A stretch of DNA of 64,000 bases from Voacanga thouarsii. Lineage: Eukaryota; Streptophyta; Magnoliopsida; Gentianales; Apocynaceae. The position numbers and the translations under genes are program-made. The stretch's first letter is position 1. Every line of letters starts with the position of its first letter. Shown here piece after piece: positions 9,702 to 21,901 of this stretch. Location of the stretch: positions 186,001 through 250,000 of the forward strand of contig JANUWF010002207.1 of NCBI GenBank assembly GCA_026120185.1, read 5' to 3'. The notes below the pieces were generated by a model. That model searched no databases. It was not told where the DNA came from and saw nothing but the letters and a program-made list of their open reading frames with translations.

Positions 9702-12090
9702 TGTAACACCCCGCGACCTAGATCCGCCTGGGCCAAGGATGTCGCCCCGTCCAAATGACAAGGGGTCTTTATAACTAGGTCACATAAATGAAATAGCGGA
9801 AGAAAAATGATACTTGAACTTAAAATTTATTACATCCCGAAAATCATTCCAAGAATAAATCCGAGAATACCAAAAAATAAATCCAAAATAAAATTTATTC
9901 ACTCTCATCATCCCAAAATATAACACAAGATAAATTATCAGAAAATCTTCCAAACAGGCAATAACTAGCTACTCATCCCCACAGCAGGATCGACCAAAAT
10001 CATGGTAAAAATGGTGGTGAGACAGAAATCTCAGTAAGTCTGTGTGTGCTTTGGGTGTTTAGTGAATATAGTTCGTGAAAGCAAAGTATAATTTTTTTTA
10101 TAAGAGATCACTGGCAAGCAATAAACATTAGTCAAAAGCAAGAATGGTGTTTTGGCTTTTCCAACAAAACATAATCAAAAGAAAATCAACCACTTTAGGA
10201 AATGATCATAGGTACCACACGTTGGGCCCCATAACCGCATGGTCAGCATGCCACACTTTGTGAATACTGCCAGTCAGAATGCCACACTTTGTGCAGACTG
10301 ACAAAAGTAGGTGATCGGCCTACCGGGCAAGATACTCCTCCTTCTCTATACCCAAACAACAACCGAGTGTCCATTCCGGCAAAACACAGTCACTTGACAG
10401 AAAAAGAACACTGCTAGCTTGGACCGACACGACCTACTGGACTATTGTCTTATCCAGGAGGATTCACCTCTCAGAGGTGGCTACCTACTGGGAGACTTAC
10501 CCTAACCCCTCAAAGACTAGTCCTAGTAGTCCACTCTTATTGAGTACTCAACATAACATATCCTACTTGGGAAAAGAGAAAGAACAAAACATAGTTCCAC
10601 TTAAATCTAGCAATTAATAGTTTTCAAAGTCTTTGTCAAAATCAGTTTTAGGAAAAGTTTTAAGTTTGAATAAATTTGCTTTTTGGTTTTCAAATAATTT
10701 GTTTGACGGAAATAAGACAGGACACAATCCTCAATTGCCTTTGCAAAGATGAGTGTCCATGCAATCTACATTTGGCTTGCCATAATTAAACACTTTTCAT
10801 CAATCAGGTTTTATGTAGGAGCTTACTTGATCCTTGCTCACAATAAAAGGTCTCCAACAACTGACCTAACCCCGCATGGGCAAATACAAACCACAATCAA
10901 ACTCAAGCCAAAAACTACTTTCTCAATTTAAAACAACTTAACTTATTACCACCATGATCTTAGTGTCCCAAGCTTTAAGGTCAAACTATAAATAAGTAGG
11001 TTTATAAGTTAAGCCTAATTTGATATTTAAAATAATTAATGTTTTGAGAAACAAGTACTAATAAGTTGATGGTTTAAATCTTGCTAAGAAAAATTTAGAG
11101 TTTATTTTGATGAAGAGTCCTAGGTGGTATTAGGTAAAATAATGATTTATTAATAATTTAGTTATTAGAAAATAATTGATAACTAAAATTAGGTGAAAAT
11201 AAATTTAATGAGTCTTGCTTGAAAAATAATAAATAAATTTTTAACGGGTTTGATTAAAAGATAATAATTAAATTTTTAGTAATAAATATTTTAGTTGATT
11301 CCATTATTTTATATAATATCAATATACTTTATTTTCCTAGCATAAACTATTATTTATTTGACTAAAATATCCTTTATATATATAATAATCCAAATCTACC
11401 CTTCTTAGGGTTTTTTCAAAATTACTAGCAAAATCATATTACTAAATATTTTATTCATGAAATAAAAATTAGCGTAGGGACAACTAGATCATGATCATAT
11501 TTCTAGGGCTAACCACAATCATGAACATATACAATCCTTCACTTCATCAAATAATCCAAATCATGCATACAATCATAGATCTCAATTTATCAAGACATGA
11601 CCTAAACCCCTGCTAGCATAAATATGATCGCGGCTTCAATAATCCAACAGGAATATAAATCCTATTCACTAAAGGTGACATAATCTCTAGCATACCTCAT
11701 CACTAATACTACCTATGACATGGAGACATGTATTAAACCTCAAATCATCATACAATCAACCAAGATAATCCATCCATGCATAGATCCCATCTCCTTCATA
11801 TTCATACATATATTCATACTTCAATCTCAACAATACATACTCAAATCCTATCCACAATCCACCTTCTATCAATATCACCCTAGAGACATGAATCTAGAGT
11901 TTAAAAGAAGGGTTGAAGGGACTTACTTGATTGATGATTAACTTGAAGGACTTTTGAATGAATCTCAACTCTTAGATGTCTAAATCCGTCCAAAGAAGAT
12001 GAATGAAGCATGGCCATTGGAGAAGAAGCCATTCGGCCAATAGGAGAGAGATTCGGCCATGAGAGAGAGAGAGAATTAGCATGTTTATTC

Positions 12091-12140
<50 letters not shown>

Positions 12141-14044
12141 TCATTAGAGATCACGATTAGAGAAGATGAAGTTGTTAGAGCAAACCTACCTTGAAGGTGT
12201 TCTTGAGTCCTTCACAAAATTTCTGGATTTTGATCCAAACTAGCCAGTTGGATCTTGGAGTTTGATGTTAAAAATCATGTTGATGGACACACGGCAGTGA
12301 GTAGACTCAATCTGGAAATTTTAGAAGAAGTTTGAAGTGATTTGGAGGGTTATTAGGTGAAAGGAAGGAGTAAGTGTTCTTGGTATGTTGTGTGTTCTTG
12401 ATGGTTGAAGGGAATTGGGAGATTTTGCTTTGCAGTTGCCGAAATTCTGTAGGGATTAGGGCTGGCCGAATTTTTGTAGGGTTTTGGGAGATAATTCTAT
12501 GGTTTGGAAGGGAAAATGAAAGGCTAGTTGTTGGAATCCTTGAAGAATATTTTTAGGAAGCAAATTTGGAAACTAAATATTCAAGAATACCTTTGATTAT
12601 GGGAGAGCTTTCGGATGTCTGCCATGGCTGAATTGCTGGGCAGTGTTTCGGCTAGATGAATGCTGGTTGAGGGAGGTTTAAGGTGGCTGAAAATACTGAG
12701 TGTAGTGGTGAAGGGAAGGTCTAGTTATTTGAGGTATATTTTATGGAAAGTTGTTAAATCATGGTGGCTGGAATTTTGGTATACCAATCAAGGCATGATT
12801 GCAAAAATTTTTTGGAAATCTTTTAGGCAGCCATGACTGGGTTTTCGTGCAGAAGTTTGAGGGGGATAATTGAGCTCAGTTATTGAAGGTTTAAGGGTTG
12901 TTTGTGCAGAAGAATGATGGAGTTTCGGCTAGGGTAGAATTAGGAAACAAAGCTGGAAAATTCCTGCACTGAATTTCGCTTCTTGCTGGAATTTTCTGGG
13001 CAGTTTTCGGCTGCCCTTTTCCTCCCGGTTTGCAGGGAGTTTGAAGGGGAATTTCAGGGCTTTTCAAGGCTATTTTCCAGCCTTCTTCATGGAGGAAAAA
13101 CAAGGTTAAGGAGCTGAGCAAAAACTGAAAGAAAAGAGCTGAGTTTTGGACCTCCAAAGCTACGAATTTGCCCAGGAATTTTCCTTGTTTTGCACCACCT
13201 TTGTGCAGTTCGAAAATGGCTAGAGAAATTTAGGTTGCAAGCTGATCCAAAAGGCTATTTTTCTGGCAGCATTTGGGAGGGAATATTAGCTAAGAATGTT
13301 GACACCATGAAGGCATAAGAAGTTGGAAAATTTCAGTTCATTCCAAGAAGGAAGATGAACCTAGCTAGAATAAATTTTTAGATAGTTCACTAGAGGGATT
13401 TATCCTCTTGGAATCTTTCATATCTCCTCCACATTTTCAGACCATAAAATGTCTTTCACTAAGACATTTTGATTCTACAAAGCCACAGCACTTCACTGGA
13501 ATTTCTGGAAAGAAAATGGCTAGAACAATTTGGTCAAACAAATGAGTTGAGAGATAGGAAAAATTAAAGATGAAGAGGAAATGAATTCCCCTTAGGAATT
13601 TTGTGTAAGCAAAAGAGTAGGATGAGGATACTCCTATCATGTCTTTCTTAGGAAAACATTTCTTCCCTACTCCAAGCTCATAAGGCCGAAAATAATACTT
13701 CCCAAGCAAAAATAAAATTTAACCAAGCTAAAGATCCTATGATGGAATTTGAACCCAAGACCTCAAGAATTAATTGTAAGGCTCTAACCACTAAACCACA
13801 ACAACTCTTGTTCTTTTTTTCCCTCTAAAAATATTTTCCTATTCAAGTTATCTCCCTTTTTCCACATCAAGCAAAAATTACCATTTTGCCCTTCTCGCTC
13901 AATAGTCATAATCAAGCCCTCTCGACTATAAAACACAAATTAAATGCACATAAAATCATATAAAAATATATTTGAACATGCAATAGTGTATGAGATGCAT
14001 CCCAACCCTCTCACTCTAAGGTTGGTTTTAACTGAGGTTTCACA
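9702..14044 (-). repeat. Complete 4343-bp LTR of the inverted A' copy
   Basis: On the minus strand it runs from TGTGAAACCTC (14044) to GGTGTTACA (9702). The polypurine tract lies outside its start (14045-14057) and a primer site beyond its end (9687-9699), so it has internal sequence on both sides, like the middle LTR of a tandem array. It is the full-length reference for family A. It holds a (GA)n/(AT)n block at 12061-12141, the palindrome at 10540-10551, and the tRNA-like module at 13745-13798. Otherwise non-coding. Confidence 0.92.
12061..12141. repeat. (GA)n and (AT)n microsatellites in LTR A'
   Basis: GA repeats at 12061-12074 and AT repeats at 12090-12141 are the reverse-strand counterparts of the 629-755 block. 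Confidence 0.95.
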
Positions 14045-15440
14045 TCCTCCCCTCCTTAGGGGAATTTCGCCCTGAAATTCAAGCATACCTCTATTGCAAC
14101 TCGGGATACTTCCGTTTAACTCATTCTTCCGACTCCCATGTGGCATCCTGCGTGCCATGGTGCTCCCATTGAGTCTTAACCATCGGTATCTGTTTGTTCT
14201 AGAAAGTCTTGACACTGCGGTCCAATATTCGCACAGGCTTCTCCACATAGCTCAAATCTGGCTGCAACACTAACGATTCATCTTTCAATAGATGCCCTGG
14301 ATCCGCATTATACTTCTTCAATTGAGATACATGAAACACATCATGGATTCCCGTCAACCCGTCTGGCAGGTCCAATTGGTAAGCTACCGGTCCAATCATT
14401 TCCTTAATCGAAAACGGCCCCAAATATCTCGGATTTAACTTTCCGCCCTTCGGATGCTTCAACATCCCTCTGTTTGATGTCAACTTCTAAAACACGATGT
14501 CCCCAACTTGAAATTCTAATTCTCTTCGTCGGTTGTCCGTATAGCTCTTCTGCCGACTCTGAGCCGCTTTTAACCTTTCCCTGATCAATTTCACTTTATC
14601 CAACATTTCTTGGACACATACTTTTCCGGTTTTTCTCATATGACCATCTTCGGACCAAATCCAATACAACGGTACCTGACATTTGCGCCCATACAAAGCC
14701 TCATACGGTGCCATCCTGATCGAAGCTTGGTAGCTGTTGTTATACGATAATTCTGCATATGACACACATTCTATCCATTTATCTCTGAAGTCCAAGACAC
14801 AGGCTCTCAACATATCCTCCAATATTTGTATCACCCTTTCTAACTGCCTATCGATCTGCGAATTTGTTGTTGTACTGAATTTTAGACTCGACCCCATCGG
14901 TTCCTGAAACTTTCCCCAGAAACGAGACATAAACCTCGGGTCTCAGTCTGACACTATACTTGAAGTCACTCCATGCAGTCGGACTATCTCTCGAACATAA
15001 GTCTGAGCCAGCTTCTCTATCGAGTCCCTCACATTCACCGGTATGAAATGGGCCGACTTGATTAATCGATCCACCACTACCTATATGGCGTTCTTAACAT
15101 GGGAATCCCAGTGACAAAATCCATAGTCACCTCTTCCCACTTCCATTCTAGCACTGGTAATGGCTGCAATAGTCCCGCTGACTTCTTCAGCTCCGCTTTA
15201 ACTCGTTGGCAGGTGAGACAGGTCAAGACATACTTAACCACATCTCGCTTCAGTCCGGGCCACCAATAGGCTCTCTTCAAATCCTGATACATCTTAACTT
15301 CCCCCGGATGAATGGCGTACTTGCTCTTGTGCGATTCTTCCAAAATTTGGTCTTCTAATTGCTGCTCCCCGGGTACACACAACCGATCTCTGAAATGGTG
15401 AACTCCCACTTCGTCTAGTCAGAATTCACTGTCCGGCTGG
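14045..15440 (-). pseudogene. Inverted integrase-chromodomain relic of A'
   Basis: On the minus strand the HHCC segment is near 15180-15330 (IHPGEVKMYQDLKRAYWW, then LTCLTCQRVKAELK), followed by MDFVTGIP near 15115. The second catalytic motif reads VSD, stop, DPRF near 14930-14950 (CGA to TGA). GQLERVIQILEDMLRAC-like sequence lies within 14487-14930 and the linker YLGPFSIKEMIGPVAYQLDL at 14199-14483. The chromodomain ends at the stop 14093-14091 after KRKYPELQ. It matches A1 7140-8498 closely and is better preserved in the linker. Confidence 0.88.
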
Positions 15441-15448
15441 TTTAGCTC

Positions 15449-15479
15449 TTAAAAGGTTGGTTTTGACGGGGGTTTTACA
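15449..15479 (-). repeat. 30-bp LTR-start remnant terminating the inverted A' copy
   Basis: Read on the minus strand it begins TGTAAAACCCCCGTC and continues ...AACCAACCTT, the A-family LTR start, then joins integrase sequence directly. Almost the whole 5' LTR, gag and most of pol have therefore been deleted. 15479 is the true element terminus next to copia LTR F1. Confidence 0.75.
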
Positions 15480-15619
15480 CAACACATAAACCATTACTAG
15501 TCATCCTTCGACCTTTAAATGTGTAATAATATAAGAAATAAACTAAATTGAATAATTAGACTTTTTATCACAACATGTTTACGTAGAATACATAGTCTTA
15601 GAGGGCATATTTTCCAACA
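15480..15619 (-). repeat. Copia LTR fragment F1 (Angela/BARE-like)
   Basis: On the minus strand the LTR starts TGTTGGAAAATATGCCC (15619), a typical Angela/BARE-type start. It matches the F2 LTR start at about 42620-42753. The rest lies left of the window because the compound A element is inserted in it at 15479/15480. F1 itself interrupts the E LTR, which resumes with TACTCTAGGCG at 15620. Confidence 0.75.
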
Positions 15620-15693
15620 TACTCTAGGCGATAACAATCTCTCCCATAACTTCATTTACGAAGCCTATTAAAAGACCACAATATTGTGAATTA

Positions 15694-17069
15694 TGTTAGT
15701 ATTATTCCCTAGAGGCAATCACTTGTACGTTGTATACGACACATTTTATTTTAATAAAAGGCATTATTTAGCTTACAGTTTCTTTTGATTACTTTTATGT
15801 AATATAATTGTTAGATAAAGTCCCTAGTATAGTACTGTGTTAAGGAGATCATGATATGAGATTCCTACTACACTGTATATTGTTATTACTTAAATAGTCC
15901 CTAGTCATAGTATTAATGAGACAGGACATCATTAATGCGTTAAGAATAGCATATGATAGACTACCTAAATTGATCATGCGGTGGTTCTCATATCCGTGAG
16001 TATTGAGATAATCAAAGTTAACACGTAGATGCTTGTTAATAGAACAAGTACATTGGATGACCTAGCTATGAGATAATCACATGGATAACTATTTAGCGCC
16101 AGTGATATAATCTCATTATAGCAAACGTGTAAGTATCCTTAGACTTGAGATCTCTAAGATACTTTATTTGCTAAGCATTATGCTTTGACTTCGATCTCTA
16201 GAGCCAGATCGAGGGCCGCCTATGGGATGGATATTGGATACATTGTGAGGTAAACGAAAGTAGTTGAAAGGGTCAATAAAGCATTCACCACTCCTAATAG
16301 TAGGGGTGAATATCTTATGGCCACTTGTTGGAATTACTACTCAAGAAGTCCTTGGCCAAGGCGATTATGTATTAAAAACAATTCCAAATGATACAAATCT
16401 AGAGTAGAGGGTTCCTGGTATAAGTACTATTATATTCATGCTAGAATTAATATATTCTGGAGGGAGTTAGCATTAATTCCATACTCCAAAGTGAATGAAA
16501 TATTGTATGGTGAAAGGAGTTAATTGCACTGTAGTTTATTATTGAAGGGTTCATGTTAAGCCACTTGACTTTCTAGACTCTTGGGTGGTCATGATATGTT
16601 GCTAGATACCGCTCATGATCTAGGAATATGGGTTTATTAATTGATAAATTAATAAACCAATCCAGATTGGAATTAATATGATTAATTCTAGTTAATTATG
16701 GATTATTAATCTCAAAGACATTTGGATTAATTTATGTTTGCTACCAATTAACCAGGAAACCTCATAGGTCATACACAATAGAGGATTATATACTCAAGAT
16801 GTTATTTGAGAACATAGTGGGGTTAACTGTGAGAAAGAGAAGTTGTTATGGACAAATTATAATTGCTTATAATATGTGGTCCAAATTGTAATTGTGACAA
16901 CTTAATGTTTTCAATTACAATTAGAAAATTCTAACTATTTTAGAATTCTCAGTTTTTTAGTGATTTTTCATGATATATACTTGATATGCACGAAACCCTA
17001 ACGTAGGGTGATACACGAAAAACTCCAAACCCCTTGGGCACACGATTCCCTACTTTTTCTACTCTCTCT

Positions 17070-17119
<50 letters not shown>

Positions 17120-17462
17120 GTTCTTGCAATAAACCCTTGCTGCCATCTTGGTTTATGCTAGCACATAAACATCTTAGTGCTTGAGTGTGATCCTCCATGT
17201 GGATTTCTGTTAGAGATAATCACACATTGTGATTATAGTGGTTGGACGTACAACTCTCGTGGTGTTTGATTAAGAGGATTGCTGGATCGCGCCATGACTT
17301 GAAGAAAGAAATATTTTGTTGTTCACACGCTCAAAGAAAAGTAAAGCTGTTACCTTTTGTCCTCTATATGTCTTGTTTTCCACACATATGCAGACCCTAG
17401 GATGATATCTTGTTTTATTTTTTCGCTGCGCTATATATGATATGCGTGAGAGATACCCAACA
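15694..17462 (+). mobile_element. Solo LTR D1 (copia, Angela/BARE-like), 1769 bp
   Basis: It starts TGTTAGTATTATTCCCTAGAGG and ends GAGATACCCAACA. Flanks AATTA (left) and ATTTA (right) are a target duplication with one mismatch. It is homologous to D2 (50824-52533), D3 and D4. It carries a C8 run with a (CT)n tract at 17071-17116. There is no internal coding sequence, so it looks like the product of LTR-LTR recombination. Confidence 0.85.
17071..17116. repeat. (CT)n tract in D1
   Basis: A short poly-C run is followed by a long CT dinucleotide repeat. D2 has a shorter CT run at the matching place (52171-52192). Confidence 0.95.
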
Positions 17463-19316
17463 ATTTAAATAGTCTGGAATAATTAATTCAACTCATAAAA
17501 TTAAGTAATAAAATACTTAAAATTGAAATTGAATAAGTCTAGAATTAATTCAACATAAAATTATAAAGTAAAAATATCGTTAACTACAATTAAAACATAT
17601 AAATCCAACTTTAACAAAATTGAATTACAAAGAAAAACTCATAGACAAGTGTAATCCCCTTCTCCTTTGCAATCTTCTTGATAAAGCTCCTCTTCTTCTC
17701 CAAGATTTCCTTGATCCTTCTTGTTCGTAGTGTTACTCTATACGCCCGATGGTTTTGCCGTGTATTTTGTCCAAATCTATATAAAATCATCAAAGTACAT
17801 TTGCAAAGGTAAATATCAAATAGAAAGGAATATGACTATTTATTACATCAAAATTATCACAAAAGAATCTCAAATAACTATGAAAATATAGGTGAGTTTA
17901 GCCCCTACCATAATCCCCCACACTTAAGCATTTCTTGTCCTTAAGCAAAGTACTTAAGACAAATCACACAAAATAAATTATCTCTTCTCAAATTCATCCA
18001 TTACAAAGTTATAATTTTTTTTCAAACATTAGATATAAATTTGTCATTCATCCAACCCTTTATGAACCATTGTAAACTCATGTATTAAATCAAACATGTC
18101 AAGACCCTTAAAAATAAGTTAAACAAGTTTATACTTTAATCTAAGAAATTATTTCACCCTTTAAGCCAAAATATAGATAACCCAAATCATATAAGTCAAG
18201 TTCTTTAACTAATTCAAAACTCATAGAAGAAAATTTGTACAACCCTAAGTAGCTGAATATGGAGACACTTATTTTTTTCAATATGACTTAGGGAATTAGC
18301 CTCAAGAAAGTGGATTTATCTTCACTAACGATATTGGCCCCACTTTTTGTCATCAACATTTTTTCAACATTTGTTCTTTCTTCTTGCCTTCTTGCCTTCA
18401 GGATAGCTTCAAGATAGTGCATCGAACAATACTTGTTACTTCTCTCCATATTAACTCCCTTTTCAGCAAAAGGTCTTCAAAATTTCAAACAAGAGCATTT
18501 TTTTGTCTTCATCATTTTTCAATATCTCAACGATATCTCAAAACAATGATTTTTTTTCTGCTCCAAGTTTTTTTTTTTTCTCACATTCCTTATTCACAAC
18601 TTAAAGCTGAAGTAATTTAGAAAATCACGAATCAAGAATTAATCAACAACTTTTCCCTTATTGCATCACATCATCAAAACAAGAAGAGTAAAACAAAATT
18701 CAAACACCAACGCATAACCAAAATTAACAAAAATTATCCAGACTTAACATATCCAATCCAATAGACCAATTTACGTATTAATAAAAATCTAACCATAATG
18801 AATGACAAATCCATATCTAAAGTAAGAAAGAAAATTATAATTCCATTATAAACAAATCAAATCAATTTAGCTCAAAAATCTCTAAACATTCAAAGTTTTC
18901 AAATTCTGGAAACTTTTCAACTTAAAAATTTTCAAGTAAATTGTCTTAAAAAGATTGATATTAACAAAACACCAAGAACCTGGACAAAGAATATCACCAA
19001 ACCACTCCCCCACACTTAAACTAGACAATGTCCTCATTAGCAAAAAATTAACAGAAGAAAGCATCTCCAAAGGGAACAAAAAGGATAAAGAGGTAGAAAG
19101 TTAAGTAACTAGAAATAGAGAAAAGAGCTTGTCCAAAAGGACTTTATTCTTACCTACAAAGGAAAATATAAAAAAAAGCACACGAAAAATATAGGAAAAC
19201 AAACTAAAGAAAAATACCAATAAAAATCATAATAAAGCAAATAAAGACACGACTCACTCTCCTACACTTAAGATGGAAATATTTTCCTTACTTGGGGGAA
19301 ATAACACCTAACAACT

Positions 19317-19511
19317 CTACAAACAAAACAAAGATGCAAACTCCTTCCACTCATCATGCTTCCTCATCAAACCTTTGTAAAAGGAATTAATGCTTATTGG
19401 AAAAGATAGGCATGATGAAAGTACAATGAAAATAGGGTTCTGAAAAATGGAGGGTTTGTAGAAAATATTAGTTACAATGAATATTAATTCTTGACATCCC
19501 TTCCATAGCAC
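19317..19511 (-). other. E-internal segment shared with 34745-34930
   Basis: This minus-strand stretch and 34790-34915 (plus) share a run of over 100 bp, roughly four in five bases identical by eye. Both translate to IFQNP...ISIN-FY-GLMRKHD-like peptides. It marks a second fragment of family E. I do not recognise a domain. Confidence 0.5.
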
Positions 19512-19855
19512 CTTCTTGCATATACAAATCCAGTTCCCAATAAAAAGATGTAAATTAAGCCTAAAAAGTGTATAAATCTTAGATTCACCACTTATCCCTT
19601 AAAAAGATTTGTTACAATGTAAACTCTTATTTGAACCTGGTAATGTACACCCTAAAGATGGAATTAATAAATCATTATTTTTCAATACATCTACAAATAC
19701 CGAGTTACCTGCATAAAATTGGGGTGAATAGTATGACTTGTGAACATCCTCCAACGGTTTCTTATGATATATTATGGAAAAATTCAACTCCTTAAGGCAT
19801 GCTAAATTCCACACATTATCAATGGCATCATTAGGCTTCATGAGTTAAGAGGTAC

Positions 19856-20044
19856 CTATAAATTCACGTGACAAAGAAAGATAGAAATACGAGAGTATAG
19901 AAAAGAATAAAAAATTTTCCCCATCACATTGTGCAATTGTTCCTCATATCCTGTCTCCTTTCCTTGGGGACCCTCTTGTTCAAGTGTAAGTTCCTTTATA
20001 GCTTCTCCAACTGACTTGGCTAGTTGTGTTCTTTGACGGCTCAT
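19856..20044 (-). other. Possible gag N-terminal remnant of E
   Basis: An ATG at 20044-20042 opens a 62-codon frame beginning MSRQRTQLAKSVGEAIKELT, about 400 bp downstream of the primer site, where gag normally begins. The charged, helical composition suits a gag N-terminus, but no defined motif is seen. Low confidence. Confidence 0.3.
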
Positions 20045-20440
20045 TCATTGGAAAGATTCATCTTAATAGTTAAGGAATGAATTGGTGCTGGCGACAAAAG
20101 AATTCATTGAGGCTTCCAGTGACGTCTCGCAAAAAGTGCCAATCCGAGCTTGCAAATTTGACAAATTCTCATCATTTTGGCTCCATTAAATTTGTGCCCA
20201 TGGCCACATATGTCCCCAAATTTGATTGTCCATGACGATGATTTTAACCTCGTGCTCAAAGAAAAACAAAGATCAAATTGAAAAGATAAAGAAAACAAGT
20301 AAAAATTTAAAGAAATAAAAAATAAAATCATATAAAAAATATGCAAATATTCACAAAGTACCTAAAAACAAAAGTTAGTGATATTTACAAATATAACAAA
20401 ACCTAAATTAACAAGATTCACGTGTTTCCAAGGGTGCCCA

Positions 20441-20457
20441 TCCCCAACAATGATGCA
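20441..20457 (-). other. Decayed tRNA-Asp-type primer binding site of E
   Basis: Minus-strand TGCATCATTGTTGGGGA resembles the TGGCGCCGTTGCCGGGGA site used by Athila/Tat-type elements. Most differences are C-to-T or G-to-A changes, mainly at CpG, as expected for methylated repeats. Confidence 0.55.
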
Positions 20458-21901
20458 AAAAACTTAATGCATGTTTTTTAGTGTAGAAAATGTTGCCAAC
20501 AAAGTCCGCAATCAATCAAGCTTTAAATGAAATGCTTATCACTAAAATCACATATATTGGCAAGCACACCTATCATATAGTATAGGGAATAGCAAGTATC
20601 GAAACCACGAGAATTTAGCCTCCCATCTTACCTTACCCAAATCTTTATTATTTAGTCAACAAAATAAGAAGATAGAATAAATAACAAACTAACCTGATAT
20701 ACTAGAGAATAAATTGAGTCTACACAAAAAAAAAAAAAAAAAAGTCGCAAGGATAATCAAGGAGTGAGAATAAAGAGAAAATACATGTAATGAAGAAATA
20801 TCTCAATTCTATTACAAGTGAAGAAGATATCTTTCAACCAATTGATTTCCAATCCCAAAATACCAATATGAGTTTTGAAAGCAAATTCCAATCGTTTCCC
20901 AAGTCATGATATTCCAATTCTTAATCTAATTAAATGGTATACTCTACCTCCCTAATTAAAACTAAGAAGCAACATGAACAACTCAATTAAACAATTAATA
21001 TCCCTATACTTTAGGCAACAATAATATCTTTTGGAAGAAATAATACCCTTATACTCTAGTTGATATCAATTTCTCTTTCATTACCAAGTCTTTCCCTTAA
21101 CTTCCTTTCCCAAGTCCATGAAGAGATCATAAGACAGTGAATTAACTAGTCAAAAATAATTAATTCAACTTATAAAATCAAGTAATCAAATACTTAGAAT
21201 TGGAATTCAATAAGTATATAATTAATTCAACACAAAGTCATAAAGTAAAAATATCCTCTATGATTAAAACATATAAATCCAACTTTAACAAAATAGACTT
21301 AAAAAGAAAGAAAGAAGAAAAACTCATAGGCAAGTGTAATACCCTTCTCCTTTGCAATATTCTTGATAAAGCTCCTCTTCTTCTCCATGACTTCATTGAT
21401 CCTCCTTGTTCCTGATGTTTCTCTACGAGTTCTATAGAATATTTCAATGAAAACACAAGAACTAGAACTCCTTTGTATAATTTTATTCTCTTGTATTTAT
21501 AGGAGTTTAGATGGCCAAAAAGTGCCCACAAGAGTCCTTTTCCGTGGTTGAAAGTGTTCCCAAAAGAACCAAAAGAATACAACTAAAATTGCCAGAATCT
21601 GATCTGAAAAGAAATTCACCGCCTTAAACCCGCATTGGGCCGGTGCTAGCTCTGTCACACGACCCCCACTGACCTTGCTTCCATTTTCTCTCTGTTTTCC
21701 AAATAGGGGCTAGCACTGGCCGTGCTCTGTACGCCCGATAGTTTTGCCTTGTTTTTTCGTCCAATTATGTATAAAATCATCAAAATACCTTTTCAAAAGA
21801 AAAATGTCAAATATGAAGGAATATGACTAGTTATTATGTCGAAAGTATCACAAAATAATCTCAAATAACTAGAAAAATATAGGTGAATTTAGCCCCTATT
21901 A
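20458..21901 (-). repeat. Right (5') LTR of element E, ~1.44 kb
   Basis: It is homologous to 15620-15693 plus 17463-17910. Its outer end is TAGCCCCTATTA at 21901, next to G integrase. The inner boundary is placed by the primer site and is approximate. A minus-strand TATA box lies at 21494-21502, preceded (about 21636-21735) by GC-rich repeats built on GGGGCTAGCACTGGCC. A poly-A run lies near 20725-20743. Confidence 0.75.
21494..21502 (-). promoter_or_regulatory. TATA box of LTR E
   Basis: CTATAAATA on the minus strand, within TCCTATAAATACAAGAG, is a strong plant TATA match directed toward the E primer site. The left LTR has lost this segment. Confidence 0.6.

Larger units (their letters stand above)
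15620..17910 (-). repeat. Left (3') LTR of LARD-like element E, interrupted and deleted
   Basis: The segments 15620-15693 and 17463-17910 align in order with the right E LTR (about 21050-21901). Solo LTR D1 lies between them. Compared with the right LTR, about 300 bp near 17725 is missing (counterpart 21430-21735, which includes the TATA box), so this copy also lacks its promoter. It ends TAGCCCCTACCA at 17910. Confidence 0.75.
17911..20457 (-). mobile_element. Internal region of LARD-like element E (non-coding)
   Basis: It lies between two homologous LTR segments and I see no protease, RT or integrase motif in any frame. On the minus strand the primer site is at 20441-20457 and the polypurine-like tract at 17914-17928. 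The phrase TTAAGTGTGGGGGA (minus strand) or close variants occurs three times: 17914-17928, 19005-19020 and 19258-19272. A possible gag N-terminus (MSRQRTQLAKSVGEAIKELT, from 20044 downwards) and a frame at 19511-19317 are the only protein-like scraps. This size and lack of pol fit a non-autonomous LARD, or a deleted Athila/Tat-type element. Confidence 0.7.

Noticed and set aside
13437..13709. A 90-codon minus-strand frame in LTR A'
   Set aside because: The A1, A2 and A3 LTR counterparts do not keep it open by eye, and no domain is recognisable.
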